Source of the DNA: a virus
DNA: 64,000 bases
IMG/VR virus record: IMGVR_UViG_3300046673_000114
Span: 1-64,000 of that record
Strand: one strand, 5' to 3'
Part shown: in pieces, positions 26,305 through 33,683 of the stretch
Layout of the letters: the number at the start of each line of letters is the position of its first letter
How positions within the stretch are numbered: the first letter of the stretch is position 1
The notes under the pieces: generated by a model
Seen by the model: the letters and a program-made list of their open reading frames with translations, nothing else
Told to the model about the DNA's origin: nothing
Database searches by the model: none
Program-made: the position numbers and the translations under genes

Positions 26305-26673
26305 ATGGAAGACGTTGTAAAGTGCATAGACGCAAGACTCGACGAACATCAGGAAAATATCTCTCGTATTAGTACTAGCGTCGAAGACTGCGAAGTTACC
26401 ATAGGGAAACAAGACGTTCGTATCGACCATCTCGAAGAGGGACTTAACGACGTGAAAGCGCACCTCGACCTACAAGATGAGACGACGGACAACCGCTTTA
26501 ACGAATTAAGCGATAAGATAGATTCAATCCAAGTTAATAACGTACAAGCAGAGTCAAACACGCGAAACGCATTACTCACTAAGCAAAACGCGTTTTATGT
26601 CTCACTAATCCTAGCGCTTATCTCACTCATCGGCTACTTACTCTATAACTCGATAAACATAGCGCATATCTAA
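26305..26673 (+). CDS. XhlA-like coiled-coil protein with C-terminal membrane anchor
   Basis: 122 residues. Residues 1-90 are a continuous heptad-rich coiled coil (VEDCEVTIGKQDVRIDHLEE). Residues about 96-114 form one membrane segment (FYVSLILALISLIGYLLYN). This is the plan of XhlA-type hemolysin enhancers that work with holins in phage lysis. The sequence identity to any known XhlA is not established; the call rests on architecture and neighbours. Confidence 0.5.
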   Translation: MEDVVKCIDARLDEHQENISRISTSVEDCEVTIGKQDVRIDHLEEGLNDVKAHLDLQDETTDNRFNELSDKIDSIQVNNVQAESNTRNALLTKQNAFYVSLILALISLIGYLLYNSINIAHI

Positions 26674-26721
26674 ATTGGTATTCGGTGTTAAATTATAAAA
26701 TAAAAGGTGGTGATAAAAAAA

Positions 26722-26916
26722 ATGGGTATAAAGTTAAGTTTAGGTGGTTCGCTTCCGAGCACGGCCGAGTGGCTTCTAATTATCGGTTTTATAGTCGGCG
26801 CACTTGGAATTGCCTCGCAGACGTTTTCATTTAGCGGACAAGACAGCGCAATAATCCTATTTGTGGTCGGCGTTCTGACGTTGCTCGCGAAGACCATTAC
26901 CTCTACATCTGCTTAA
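26722..26916 (+). CDS. Two-helix membrane protein, holin-like
   Basis: 64 residues from ATG 26722, eight bases after GGTGGTGA at 26706-26713; the GTG at 26707 lies inside that site and is unlikely. Two membrane segments (WLLIIGFIVGALGIASQTF and AIILFVVGVLTLLAKTI) are separated by a short polar turn, the usual class II holin plan. It is the last gene of the late operon, directly before a terminator. Lysis role is inferred. Confidence 0.55.
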   Translation: MGIKLSLGGSLPSTAEWLLIIGFIVGALGIASQTFSFSGQDSAIILFVVGVLTLLAKTITSTSA

Positions 26917-26957
26917 GCGTTAGACTTCATTCTAACGCCCTTCTCTCTTTTTTTTAA
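26917..26957 (+). terminator. Late-operon terminator (8-bp stem plus T tract)
   Basis: GCGTTAGA and TCTAACGC (26917-26924 and 26931-26938) pair perfectly around a six-base loop, followed by a T-rich tract to 26957. It ends the 26-kb structural operon. Confidence 0.75.
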
Positions 26958-27045
26958 TACCTACATACTTTAACACATACGTTATAGTTACTATGTTTAC
27001 ATATTTTGACATAACTAAACATAATGGGTAGCTACCACGGCCTAA

Positions 27046-27059
27046 TTAACAACTGTTAA
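27046..27059. promoter_or_regulatory. TTAACANNTGTTAA dyad, copy 1
   Basis: Perfect dyad TTAACAACTGTTAA in non-coding DNA, extended by A and T on its two sides. One of six similar sites in the window. Candidate operator of a viral repressor, or an origin-binding dyad. Confidence 0.55.
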
Positions 27060-27300
27060 TCTACAAACCGCTCGGTTTCGCGCTAAAGTATGTTGCGGAG
27101 TATGGTTTCAACGCACTAAATAGGGGGGGGTTAGACGCTTGAAACATAGCTGCAAGCACTTTTCCATTTAGAGCGTGTTATGTTGTTTATTAAGCTTCTA
27201 AACCAATATTAACGCGCCGTTTCGAAATGTGGATAATTGCGTGGTAACGGCCGATTATTTTTCATCATTTTATGCTCTTTTCTTTATGGTTACATAGTTA

Positions 27301-27315
27301 TATATAGTTAGACAT
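27301..27315 (+). promoter_or_regulatory. TATA-type promoter block, copy 1
   Basis: TATATAGTTAGACAT, nearly identical to blocks at 28640 and 34230 that lie about 40 bases before real genes. Here the sequence behind it is the right end of a tnpB element, so an insertion may have separated this promoter from its gene. Confidence 0.5.
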
Positions 27316-27330
27316 AGTAGTATATACTAG

Positions 27331-27362
27331 GTCAATTACCCACGCTAAAGCGATGGGCTTGT
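27331..27362 (-). mobile_element. tnpB 1 right end with guide-RNA (omega/reRNA) 3' hairpin
   Basis: CCCACGC-TAAA-GCG-A-TGGG folds into a hairpin at 27339-27357, just past the tnpB stop, and ends in AATTGAC on the minus strand. In IS200/IS605 elements the 3' end of tnpB and the right end encode the guide RNA. The GCTAAAGC core also occurs next to tnpB 3 and at 28505. Confidence 0.6.
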
Positions 27363-28454
27363 ATCTCCTTCAACTTTTAGGGATACAATAGGCTGATTGA
27401 CGGCAGCCCTCGAAGCGATGTTCTTTGCCGCATTTATATCGGCGTTTTCAGTGTATCCACACGCAACGCAAACAAACTCGCTCTGTGTCTTGCGGTTCTT
27501 CTTGTCAATGTGTCCACACTCTGAACACTGCTTCGACGTGTTTCGCGGGTCGATTAGATGGACGGGAACGCCGTTGAGTTTCGCTTTGTAGTCTACGAAC
27601 CATCTCAACTGGCCGAACGCCCACTTACCGAGTCTACCACGCTGTGCCTTTCTAACCGTTGTCCGAGAGCGTATGTGCGTCAAGTCCTCTAATACAATCG
27701 CTCTCTTTGTGTCTTTGGCTATTCCAACAATAACTTTTGAAATACAATGATTGAGATTCGTCTTAAACTTCCGTTCTTTGCCGCTCGTCCGCTTCAGATG
27801 CCGCTTCGCGCTCTTGGTTCCTTTCGACTGAAGTGCTGACTTTAGCTTCGTGTAGCGCGTTCTAACAGCATCGGCCTTATCGCCACTGAAGTGCTGACCG
27901 TCGCTTGTGGTTGCGATATTGACAATTCCCAAGTCTACACCTAAGTAGCCTTCCGCGTTGTATTCTGTCACCCCTTCAACTTCCACGACCACGCAGAGAT
28001 AGAACGTTCCCTTTTGAAGTATCAAGTCGGCTTGTCCTCTGACTCGTCGCTGTTCAAGTTGGGCGTAGTCCCCGATTGAGAACGGTATGAGCTTTCGACC
28101 GTCGAGAGTCAAGATTGAAACCGAATCGAGAGACTTGAACGATAATATTCTTTGGTCATAGACAACAGCGCTGTGTGGTTTGAACGTGTGTAGCTCTTGC
28201 CGGTGTCCTTTGCCACGGTATGACTCTGAGACTTTGGCTATCGCTCTGACTGCTAACTGTGCCGATAAACCGTAGGTATCTCGAATATAACGATAATGCT
28301 GCTTTTGAAGCGTCCGTTTACCGAATACTCCTTCTTGATAGGAGACTGACGAAACGTAGTTGCACGCTTCGTTGAACCGTTCCATTGTGGTTAAGAGGGC
28401 AGCATATTGCTCGTCGGTCGGATTGAGCTTTGCTTTAACGGTTAGCAGCATCAT
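27345..28454 (-). CDS. tnpB: TnpB RNA-guided endonuclease (IS200/IS605 family) 1
   Basis: 369 residues. Conserved parts are visible: a helical N-terminal region, RuvC-I GYLGVDLGIVNIA, RuvC-II AIVLEDLTHIR, a four-Cys zinc finger (KQCSECGH and FVCVACGY) and RuvC-III NADINAAKNI. All acidic catalytic residues (D, E, D) are present, so it is probably active. TnpB uses RNA from the element's right end to cut DNA and retain or spread the element. No tnpA is adjacent. It faces its neighbours, and the element seems to interrupt a promoter region. Confidence 0.9.
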   Translation of the reverse strand: MMLLTVKAKLNPTDEQYAALLTTMERFNEACNYVSSVSYQEGVFGKRTLQKQHYRYIRDTYGLSAQLAVRAIAKVSESYRGKGHRQELHTFKPHSAVVYDQRILSFKSLDSVSILTLDGRKLIPFSIGDYAQLEQRRVRGQADLILQKGTFYLCVVVEVEGVTEYNAEGYLGVDLGIVNIATTSDGQHFSGDKADAVRTRYTKLKSALQSKGTKSAKRHLKRTSGKERKFKTNLNHCISKVIVGIAKDTKRAIVLEDLTHIRSRTTVRKAQRGRLGKWAFGQLRWFVDYKAKLNGVPVHLIDPRNTSKQCSECGHIDKKNRKTQSEFVCVACGYTENADINAAKNIASRAAVNQPIVSLKVEGDTSPSL

Positions 28455-28504
28455 AGAATATATGGCTCTATTCTTAGTTAAGTTTTGTGTTAGACGCGAT
28501 TCCT

Positions 28505-28525
28505 CTCAACGCTAAAGCAGTTGAG
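28505..28525. mobile_element. Orphan TnpB-type right-end hairpin
   Basis: CTCAAC-GCTAAAGCA-GTTGAG followed by CTTCCTCGCTCG closely matches the hairpin after tnpB 3 (CCCCC-AGCTAAAGCA-GGGGG then CTTCTATCG). In that orientation a minus-strand tnpB should lie to the right, but none does. Probably a relic or non-autonomous end. Confidence 0.45.
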
Positions 28526-28639
28526 CTTCCTCGCTCGAATAAATGTGACGAGCCCGACGGCGACGAAAAGTTAAAACGTCGCCTTATCTTTCTTTTTCGA
28601 TTTAAAGCTTAATACGTAACGCATAGTAGCATATAGCTT

Positions 28640-28654
28640 TATATAGTTAAACAT
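28640..28654 (+). promoter_or_regulatory. TATA-type promoter block, copy 2
   Basis: TATATAGTTAAACAT lies about 40 bases before ATG 28693, which has GAGGTGA as ribosome binding site. Identical to the block at 34230. Confidence 0.6.
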
Positions 28655-28692
28655 CTATCTATAATATGTCGAAAGACGAGGTGACTACAAAA

Positions 28693-28821
28693 ATGCAAGA
28701 ACGTGAATCCGTTTATCAACGCGCGATGCGCGAGGGCTACAAGCCGTGGAAGGGTTCGAACGCTACGAAGCCTGCAAACTACTGGTTCGCGCCGAGAGAA
28801 GCGAAGAATACAAGGCGTTAA
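28693..28821 (+). CDS. Small protein (42 aa), leader of the SWIM operon
   Basis: ATG follows GAGGTGA at 28679-28685. 42 residues, rich in Arg, Lys and aromatic residues (YKPWKGSNATKPANYWFAPR). It ends three bases before the next ATG. No family known. The strong promoter and site make it likely to be expressed. Confidence 0.5.
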   Translation: MQERESVYQRAMREGYKPWKGSNATKPANYWFAPREAKNTRR

Positions 28822-28823
28822 AA

Positions 28824-29354
28824 ATGACCGTATCAGATGAAGAACTACACGTCCGCACGCACGGACGGCTTTTTTACTGTAAAGCGTGCGGATATAAAGT
28901 TATCGCGCTCGAGGACGAAGCGCGCGGTAGTCTCTGTCCGAAGTGTAATAAGAGAAAACTTGTAGTAGAAGACGAAGAGCAGGCCGAGAAGCAGAAGAAA
29001 ACGACCGATACGCGGATGAATAAAGCAAAGAAGATGTACAACTCGGGAATGAGGGCATACCCCGCAGCAGAGAATATGTGGTATGTTAAGGGAAGTAAAG
29101 GAGACGTCTACAGCGTAGCGCGAAAAGGAGACGAAGACTTTTCTTGCACGTGTACCGACTTCACCATTCGCGGCGGTAACTGCAAACACATTTACTTAGT
29201 TAAACTATGTTTACCTATACAAGAATTAGACGGGCTTATTATCCTCCCTAAAAATGAAACAAAAGAGGCTAGAGCCGAATTTGGCGCAAACGAAGCGATG
29301 AGTTTCTATGAGAATAAGAAACTTAAAAAACTACATCACGGAATCGATTGGTGA
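28824..29354 (+). CDS. Zinc ribbon + SWIM zinc finger protein
   Basis: 176 residues from ATG 28824. A longer reading from GTG 28746 overlaps the previous small gene and is less likely. An N-terminal ribbon has FYCKACGYK and CPKCNK. At about residues 108-123 lies CTCTDFTIRGGNCKHI, the C-x-C-x(n)-C-x-H SWIM signature of nucleic-acid or protein-binding domains. A Lys-rich helical middle separates the two. A role in DNA handling or regulation is plausible. It begins an early-type operon of tiny genes. Confidence 0.75.
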   Translation: MTVSDEELHVRTHGRLFYCKACGYKVIALEDEARGSLCPKCNKRKLVVEDEEQAEKQKKTTDTRMNKAKKMYNSGMRAYPAAENMWYVKGSKGDVYSVARKGDEDFSCTCTDFTIRGGNCKHIYLVKLCLPIQELDGLIILPKNETKEARAEFGANEAMSFYENKKLKKLHHGIDW

Positions 29355-29360
29355 GTTAAG

Positions 29361-29903
29361 ATGGATATACGGGCAGAACGAATAAAAAATGGATTATGTA
29401 TGTATTGCGGGGTCGAACCTGCGCGTAAAGGAGTAAAGACTTGCGTAGTATGTTACAATAAATTTAAAGCTACACGCGAATCTTTAAAATCTAGAGGAAT
29501 ATGTCCTAGATGTCAAAAAAACCCTATAAAAAAGGGGCGCGGCACCTGCGAAGTATGTCTTAAACGGCAATTAGATATACGAAACCGTGATGCGAAAAAA
29601 GAGAGATACGATTCTCTTTACGGTCTTACTAACGGTCAATTACGCTGTACAAATTGTGGTTTACCATTTTATGAGGTATTACAAGTACATCATTTAGGAA
29701 ATAATGGTAAGAAACATAGAGAGAAGATTCATAAAGGTACATCGATACATCGTTTTATTATAAAACAAAACTTCCCAACCGACTATCTCGTTCTCTGCTC
29801 TAACTGTCACGATTTTTGGCATAAAGAAGGGCAACTTCCAACAAAGGAAGAATTAACTAAACTATATCGTGTAGCTCTAAAATTTTGTGAGGCTTCACAA
29901 TGA
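29361..29903 (+). CDS. HNH endonuclease, viral homing type (copy 1)
   Basis: 180 residues. N-terminal Cys pairs (CMYCG, CVVCY, CPRCQ, CEVCL) form zinc fingers that would bind DNA. The C-terminal part has RCTNCGLPFYEVLQVHH, then HRFIIKQNFPTDYLVLCSNC, the HNH nuclease plan with its own zinc pair. It is a paralog of genes at 39613, 43808, 47064, 47981 and 51904. AT-rich codons stand out from the neighbouring genes, indicating recent entry. It is placed between two small genes of one operon. Confidence 0.8.
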   Translation: MDIRAERIKNGLCMYCGVEPARKGVKTCVVCYNKFKATRESLKSRGICPRCQKNPIKKGRGTCEVCLKRQLDIRNRDAKKERYDSLYGLTNGQLRCTNCGLPFYEVLQVHHLGNNGKKHREKIHKGTSIHRFIIKQNFPTDYLVLCSNCHDFWHKEGQLPTKEELTKLYRVALKFCEASQ

Positions 29904-29992
29904 CGCGCCTCGATAACTACGAAAAATACCTCACGCTCACGCTTGAAGAGCTAGATAACGCGATACGCGGAACCGATTTCGAGATAATATAA
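29900..29992 (+). CDS. Tiny acidic peptide (30 aa)
   Basis: ATG overlaps the HNH stop (ATGA). 30 residues, LTLTLEELDNAIRGTDFEII at the end. No family. It could be the remaining part of a gene cut by HNH insertion. Confidence 0.35.
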   Translation: MTRLDNYEKYLTLTLEELDNAIRGTDFEII

Positions 29993-30007
29993 GACGACGA
30001 GGAAGAA

Positions 30008-30214
30008 ATGGTCTTTCTCTACGATAAGCTAAGATTTCATATAGAGGATATGACGTCTCCTTTAAATTATGATTTAGTCGATAGCGCTAGACTATGTGTC
30101 ACGAATCGAGATGATATAGTCCTCGAGAAAGATATTTTAAACCACGCGAGCGCGGACTATTCGCTTGCTCACGTGAAAGGGTTATACGAGTTTCTAGAAG
30201 TATCGAGGTGGTAA
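30008..30214 (+). CDS. Small acidic protein (68 aa), unknown
   Basis: Starts MVFLYDKLRFHIEDM and is acidic and helical throughout. GAGGAAG lies before the ATG. No family or motif recognised; part of the tiny-gene string. Confidence 0.45.
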   Translation: MVFLYDKLRFHIEDMTSPLNYDLVDSARLCVTNRDDIVLEKDILNHASADYSLAHVKGLYEFLEVSRW

Positions 30215-30216
30215 AA

Positions 30217-30333
30217 ATGCCAAAAACTAAAGAATGTAGGTGCAATCCGTATCAACAAGTTCCGAAAGACGCGTATTATTTAACGTTATATCACCTCTTT
30301 CGTTGCTCTAGATGTGGTGGAAAAAGGGGGTAA
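30217..30333 (+). CDS. Tiny zinc-ribbon-like protein (38 aa)
   Basis: GAGGTGG site then ATG 30217. Two Cys pairs, CRC near residue 7 and CSRCG near residue 31, could bind one zinc ion. Ends two bases before the next start. Confidence 0.45.
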   Translation: MPKTKECRCNPYQQVPKDAYYLTLYHLFRCSRCGGKRG

Positions 30334-30335
30334 AC

Positions 30336-30521
30336 ATGCCAGCGTGCGAAGGTTGTAAAACTAAAAAGATTTCTTTAATAGTCACACACACAAACGAAGA
30401 CGGCATAACCACCGGATTCGAGATTAATCCGTGTAACGAACTCGGCTGGAATAAGAAGGATATGGTAAAAGCCGAACGATTAGCATATTGTATAAAGAGA
30501 TACCATAAAGGGGTGCGATGA
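30336..30521 (+). CDS. Small Cys-containing protein (61 aa)
   Basis: ATG 30336 chosen over the in-frame ATG at 30312 inside the previous gene. Begins MPACEGCKTKK and later has PCNELGWNKKDM. Possible zinc site. Unknown role. Confidence 0.45.
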   Translation: MPACEGCKTKKISLIVTHTNEDGITTGFEINPCNELGWNKKDMVKAERLAYCIKRYHKGVR

Positions 30522-30524
30522 AAA

Positions 30525-30704
30525 ATGACAGAAGATAAAACACAACATATAACGTGGGACTCGTGCGAAACTGTAACTGACGCGCTTCTATTTAACATAT
30601 GGAACGCGCTCGAGCGGCTTATCGACGTCGAGAAAGAACGAAATAAGATAATGCAAAATACGACATTCAACGGCGCGATACTCGTGCAGAAGCGAGGTAA
30701 CTAG
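30525..30704 (+). CDS. Small helical protein (59 aa), unknown
   Basis: Starts after TGAAAA linking it to the previous gene. Sequence predicts two helices (VTDALLFNIWNALERLIDVE). No family recognised. Confidence 0.45.
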   Translation: MTEDKTQHITWDSCETVTDALLFNIWNALERLIDVEKERNKIMQNTTFNGAILVQKRGN

Positions 30705-30705
30705 A

Positions 30706-30831
30706 ATGGATAGAACAAGTATAATAATTTCGAAAGACACACGCGAACGGTTAAAACATTTCGCGCGAAAGGATGAAACGTACGACGCCGCAATACAACG
30801 AATGATTAGTCAATGCGAGGGTGAAAGATGA
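30706..30831 (+). CDS. Ribbon-helix-helix protein (41 aa)
   Basis: TSIIISKDTRERLKHFARKD followed by ETYDAAIQRMI matches the short archaeal RHH plan: one beta strand, then two helices with the E-T-Y-D-x-x-I turn. Such dimers bind operator DNA, as CopG or VapB-type antitoxins do. No toxin gene is adjacent, so a transcription regulator is more likely. Start overlaps the next gene by 4 bp at its end. Confidence 0.7.
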   Translation: MDRTSIIISKDTRERLKHFARKDETYDAAIQRMISQCEGER

Positions 30832-31034
30832 GAGTATTTAAGCACTTTAATTCTATAACCGACGCGTCGTGTCCGATATGTAACACGAAAGACGATAAGA
30901 AAGTCGTTTTAGTGGCGAAATGCGGCACAAAAGAAGGATGTAACGCAGAAGCGGTTCAGGTGCATCTAGATTGTTTAGAGCTATGGTACGCGGTTACAGA
31001 CGAAAATATAAATGTTATATACCAATCGTGGTGA
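30828..31034 (+). CDS. Small zinc-binding protein (68 aa)
   Basis: Contains CPICNTKDDKK near residue 15, then KCGTKEGCNAEAVQVHLDCL. The C-x-x-C...C...C...H-x-x-C pattern suggests a treble-clef or RING-like zinc site. Unknown partner. Confidence 0.5.
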   Translation: MRVFKHFNSITDASCPICNTKDDKKVVLVAKCGTKEGCNAEAVQVHLDCLELWYAVTDENINVIYQSW

Positions 31035-31040
31035 TGAAAA

Positions 31041-31214
31041 ATGACTGAAAAGATTAGACCATTTGGGAGACAGCTTTCTACGTTTTGCGTTCATACTCAA
31101 GAAACGACGTTTCGGTATTGCGTAAAAGGTTACGCGAGTACGCCGTTAAAGAGAGAGTGCGAGGAATGTCTTGAGGGTTTAGATTTAGTCGATAAAGTGA
31201 GGTTACATCAATGA
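31041..31214 (+). CDS. Small Cys-containing protein (57 aa)
   Basis: ATG after TGATGAAAA. Four Cys, including TFCVHTQ and CEECLEGL. Stop overlaps the next ATG (ATGA). Likely zinc-binding, role unknown. Confidence 0.45.
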   Translation: MTEKIRPFGRQLSTFCVHTQETTFRYCVKGYASTPLKRECEECLEGLDLVDKVRLHQ

Positions 31215-31486
31215 ACGTCACTCAGGACGAAGAAGGAAAGAATAAACTAACGTATGAGAGCGACCCCGAAGTCGTAAAAAGATGGGTTGATGATATTCTC
31301 CTAGAGGATAAAATGTACTACGAAAAAGGTCGGGGCTGCCCCGGTTTAACCGTCGATGAGTTAGCGATTCTTTCTACCGGCAAAAAGCCGATGTGGTTCT
31401 ATCAGGAGCTATATAGGCTTATCGATACCGGAAAGTATAGAATCGTGCGAAACGAAGACCACGACGCGGAGTATGATGTGAAATGA
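31211..31486 (+). CDS. Hypothetical protein (91 aa)
   Basis: Acidic protein with VVKRWVDDILLEDKMYYEKG and KKPMWFYQELYRLIDTGKY. The second part resembles a winged-helix or small helical bundle. No clear family. Overlaps neighbours on both sides by 4 bp. Confidence 0.5.
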   Translation: MNVTQDEEGKNKLTYESDPEVVKRWVDDILLEDKMYYEKGRGCPGLTVDELAILSTGKKPMWFYQELYRLIDTGKYRIVRNEDHDAEYDVK

Positions 31487-31692
31487 ACTGCGGGGATTGT
31501 AAAGGTAATACGAGCTGCGAGGGTCTAAGACCGGCCGGTACGCTAGAACTCTGTAAAGAGTGTAAATGGTTTGTTTCATTCGTCGGACAACTTGAAGCGA
31601 AGCATTGTCAAATCGGCCGCGAGAAAGTAGAGATATATTGTAAAGACTACGTTCCTAAACGATGGGAAAACGAACCATGGGAGAATGAATAA
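31483..31692 (+). CDS. Cys-rich small protein (69 aa)
   Basis: Eight Cys, arranged MNCGDCKG, LCKECKWF, KHCQIGRE and YCKDYVP. This resembles the other tiny Cys proteins in the window (53095, 59276, 60326), which share a C-x-x-C-K-x-x...C-x-x-Y/F-x-P type layout. Probably zinc-binding. Confidence 0.5.
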   Translation: MNCGDCKGNTSCEGLRPAGTLELCKECKWFVSFVGQLEAKHCQIGREKVEIYCKDYVPKRWENEPWENE

Positions 31693-31884
31693 ATGTTAGC
31701 GTTTCAGTGTAAATACGATTTAGATGCGCGGTGTAACTTTTCGTTTATTGGTGATAAGAACACACCAACGATTGAAGAGTGTAAACTATGCGTCGAGATT
31801 AGACAGATGAAACTCGAGAAAGAAATACTAGAGTGGTCGAAACAAAAAACAACGGAAGTAGGAGAGTCAATTACCACGCCCTGA
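31693..31884 (+). CDS. Small protein (63 aa), 3' end altered by tnpB element
   Basis: Has QCKYDLDARCNFSF and CKLCVEIRQMKLEK. The last codons (ESITTP) are read from the right end of the following tnpB element, AGTCAATTACCACGCCC, so its original C-terminus was probably replaced by insertion. Confidence 0.5.
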   Translation: MLAFQCKYDLDARCNFSFIGDKNTPTIEECKLCVEIRQMKLEKEILEWSKQKTTEVGESITTP

Positions 31885-31898
31885 CGGACGTGGCTTGT
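31866..31898 (-). mobile_element. tnpB 2 right end with guide-RNA hairpin
   Basis: CCACGCC-CTGAC-GGACGTGG folds at 31874-31893 next to the tnpB 2 stop. It shares the flank TCAATTACC with tnpB 1, so the two elements have related ends although loops differ. Confidence 0.6.
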
Positions 31899-31905
31899 AA
31901 CTGTG

Positions 31906-32997
31906 TCAAGAACACGCTACATTCGGCTGATTGACAGGCAGCCTACTCACATTGGATATACCATCATGAGCGATATTGCGAGAAGCGTTAAGGTCGGCAT
32001 TGAGCGAGAACCCGCACTTACGGCAGCGGTAGCTAGAGCCATCCCTATTCCTTTTATAGACGTGGCCGCAGTTAGAACACTTCTGCGATGTGTAACGAGC
32101 ATCGACAAGCAAAACGTGCTTACCGACGGCTTCTGCTTTATACCGCAGGAACTGTTCAAGCTGGTAGAACGCCCACGAGTTAAGAAGACCGTTGAACTTT
32201 CTACCACGCCGCTTTTGTACCCTAACCTTACTCAAGTCTTCGAGCGCATAGACACCGAAGGGCAACGAGACAAGCTCCTTACTAATGCAGTGGTTAACGT
32301 CAGTCACAAACCGAGTTTCCCGTTTACTCATACGCTTAAGCTTGCGTTTAGCGGAACGGGTGCCTTTGGACTGAAGCTCTGCACGAAGGTGTGCATACTT
32401 TCCTCGCACGTTCTTGACCTGCTTTCCGTTGAAAAAAGAGTTGTTAGATGTAACAGCGATGTTTTTGATTCCGCGGTCGATACCGAGGACTGCACCGTTA
32501 TTAGCCGCTGGCACATTAGCAGACTCCATCGAGACGTGCATAAAAAAGCCGTTGCGATACGAGATTGTAACGCTTTTCAACATCCATCCCAAATACTGCG
32601 AATAGCACGACGGAACCGAGAAACACGCTTTAACGCGCCCCGCAACGGTGGCGATGGTAGCAAATCCTTCGTGGACTTTGATACGAGCAACTCTGTGGTT
32701 ATACCGCAGAGCCGAACGCGGTTTCTTTTGGGGCAACGTTTTGCACTTATCCCGTTTCAGCGATTCGCAAGCGCAGTCTCTCGCACATTGCACGAGCGAA
32801 GACGGAAGCGGAGAAGTAGCACGAAATTGGTGATACGTGCCTTTGTGGTTCTCGACTTTATTCCACGAGTGGTTCTCAAAGCCCCACTGTGCCGAAGCGT
32901 TGAACGCTTTGGTGTATTCGTCCATCGTGGTAAGGAGTTTTTGAGTATCCTCATCGGCACAATGCAGCTTAAGCGTAATAGTCCGTATCACGTTCAT
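31906..32997 (-). CDS. tnpB: TnpB RNA-guided endonuclease (IS200/IS605 family) 2
   Basis: 363 residues with RuvC-I VLGIDRGIKNIAV, RuvC-II VYALEDLSKV, zinc Cys pairs (KCSNCGH and YRCRKCGF) and RuvC-III LNADLNASRNI. Catalytic D, E, D are intact. It shares the block RAELQSKGTRSAKRKLKR with tnpB 1 (KSALQSKGTKSAKRHLKR), so the two are closer to each other than to tnpB 3. No tnpA is present. It lies against the direction of the tiny-gene operon it interrupts. The plus-strand reading of this span (402 codons) is a shadow. Confidence 0.9.
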   Translation of the reverse strand: MNVIRTITLKLHCADEDTQKLLTTMDEYTKAFNASAQWGFENHSWNKVENHKGTYHQFRATSPLPSSLVQCARDCACESLKRDKCKTLPQKKPRSALRYNHRVARIKVHEGFATIATVAGRVKACFSVPSCYSQYLGWMLKSVTISYRNGFFMHVSMESANVPAANNGAVLGIDRGIKNIAVTSNNSFFNGKQVKNVRGKYAHLRAELQSKGTRSAKRKLKRMSKRETRFVTDVNHCISKELVSLPFGVYALEDLSKVRVQKRRGRKFNGLLNSWAFYQLEQFLRYKAEAVGKHVLLVDARYTSQKCSNCGHVYKRNRDGSSYRCRKCGFSLNADLNASRNIAHDGISNVSRLPVNQPNVACS

Positions 32998-33069
32998 ATA
33001 TTAGACACGATAGAAGATAAAGGTTTTGAGTGTATGGAAAAAGTAAAAGGAGGACAGGTACGGTCTTCT

Positions 33070-33089
33070 CTCCCTGCGATAGCGGGGAG
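33070..33089. mobile_element. Hairpin at left end of tnpB 2 element
   Basis: CTCCC-TGCGATAGC-GGGGAG lies about 70 bases upstream of the tnpB 2 start. Similar short hairpins occur before tnpB 3 (38077) and before the tnpA remnant (41362), fitting IS200/IS605 left ends. Confidence 0.5.
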
Positions 33090-33101
33090 TCTCCGACCTG
33101 A

Positions 33102-33302
33102 ATGGCAATGATAGACATATGTATCCGTTGCCGTGGAAACCGAGGAATACACTTTGTGCGCTCACAATACGGTAAAAAATACCTATGTGACTCGCAGCAT
33201 AATAGTTGGTTAGCGTATGAGCGACGACTAGAAGACCTAAACGCCACGTGGCCGAAAGAGCGACTTTCGAGGATTTGCTTATGTCTCGGCGGTCGGTTTT
33301 AA
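33102..33302 (+). CDS. Small zinc-binding protein (66 aa)
   Basis: Begins MAMIDICIRCRGNRGIHFV, with LCDSQ and ICLCLGG further on. A second in-frame ATG at 33108 is equally possible. The first codons follow the left end of the tnpB element directly, so the gene may use a new start. Confidence 0.45.
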   Translation: MAMIDICIRCRGNRGIHFVRSQYGKKYLCDSQHNSWLAYERRLEDLNATWPKERLSRICLCLGGRF

Positions 33303-33312
33303 GAGGTGAAAA

Positions 33313-33549
33313 ATGACTAAAAAAGAGTTAGACAAACCAAAAAGTGTGGAACCCTATGACCCCACCGAGCAAACAATTCATGCGGGGGATTGGTGGTACT
33401 CAGTCAGTTATATTGCTGAGAATGGAATGGCTGGAGATGGCTGCGAGGATTGTAAGCACCTAAAGGTTCTTGACCCGAACGACACGTGTCATGAAAACTA
33501 TAATAACCGACCTTCGTTGCCGTGTTACTCATATGAGACAGAAGAATGA
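33313..33549 (+). CDS. Hypothetical small protein (78 aa)
   Basis: Starts at the first GAGGTGAAAAATG module. Contains GDGCEDCKHLKVL, DTCHEN and LPCYSYE: four Cys and a His that could bind zinc, with the same layout as the 59276 gene product (CLTCEHVKL). Confidence 0.5.
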   Translation: MTKKELDKPKSVEPYDPTEQTIHAGDWWYSVSYIAENGMAGDGCEDCKHLKVLDPNDTCHENYNNRPSLPCYSYETEE

Positions 33550-33557
33550 GGTGAAAA

Positions 33558-33683
33558 ATGAACTGTGACGAGACATTAGAGACTATCAAAGGTTATCTCG
33601 ATAGTGATTTAGATAGCGAAACTAAAATCGTAGCCATCAAAACCATTTTGCGAGTTTATACGGGAAAAAGAGGTGAAAAATGA
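33558..33683 (+). CDS. Tiny protein (41 aa), unknown
   Basis: Starts at the second junction module. Helical, LETIKGYLDSDLDSETKIVA. Its last residues, RGEK, are read from the next junction module, showing how the modules shape protein ends. Confidence 0.4.
   Translation: MNCDETLETIKGYLDSDLDSETKIVAIKTILRVYTGKRGEK

Larger units (their letters stand above)
26958..27327. other. Intergenic region between the late operon and tnpB 1
   Basis: No credible gene. It contains a TTAACANNTGTTAA dyad at 27046-27059, a run of G at about 27123-27130, and a TATATAGTTAGACAT promoter-like block at 27301-27315. The rest is AT-rich with no clear structure. Confidence 0.6.
28455..28692. other. Region upstream of tnpB 1, element left side and early promoter
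   Basis: No gene seen. It holds a short hairpin of the TnpB right-end type at 28505-28525 and a TATA-type promoter at 28640. The left boundary of the tnpB element should lie here but I cannot place it exactly. Confidence 0.5.

Noticed and set aside
28755-28775. tRNA T-loop-like GGTTCGAAC
   Set aside because: Lies inside two overlapping coding frames and no acceptor or anticodon arm can be formed. No tRNA was found in the window.
31903-33111. 402-codon plus-strand frame
   Set aside because: Lies wholly over tnpB 2, whose conserved RuvC and zinc motifs prove the minus strand is coding.
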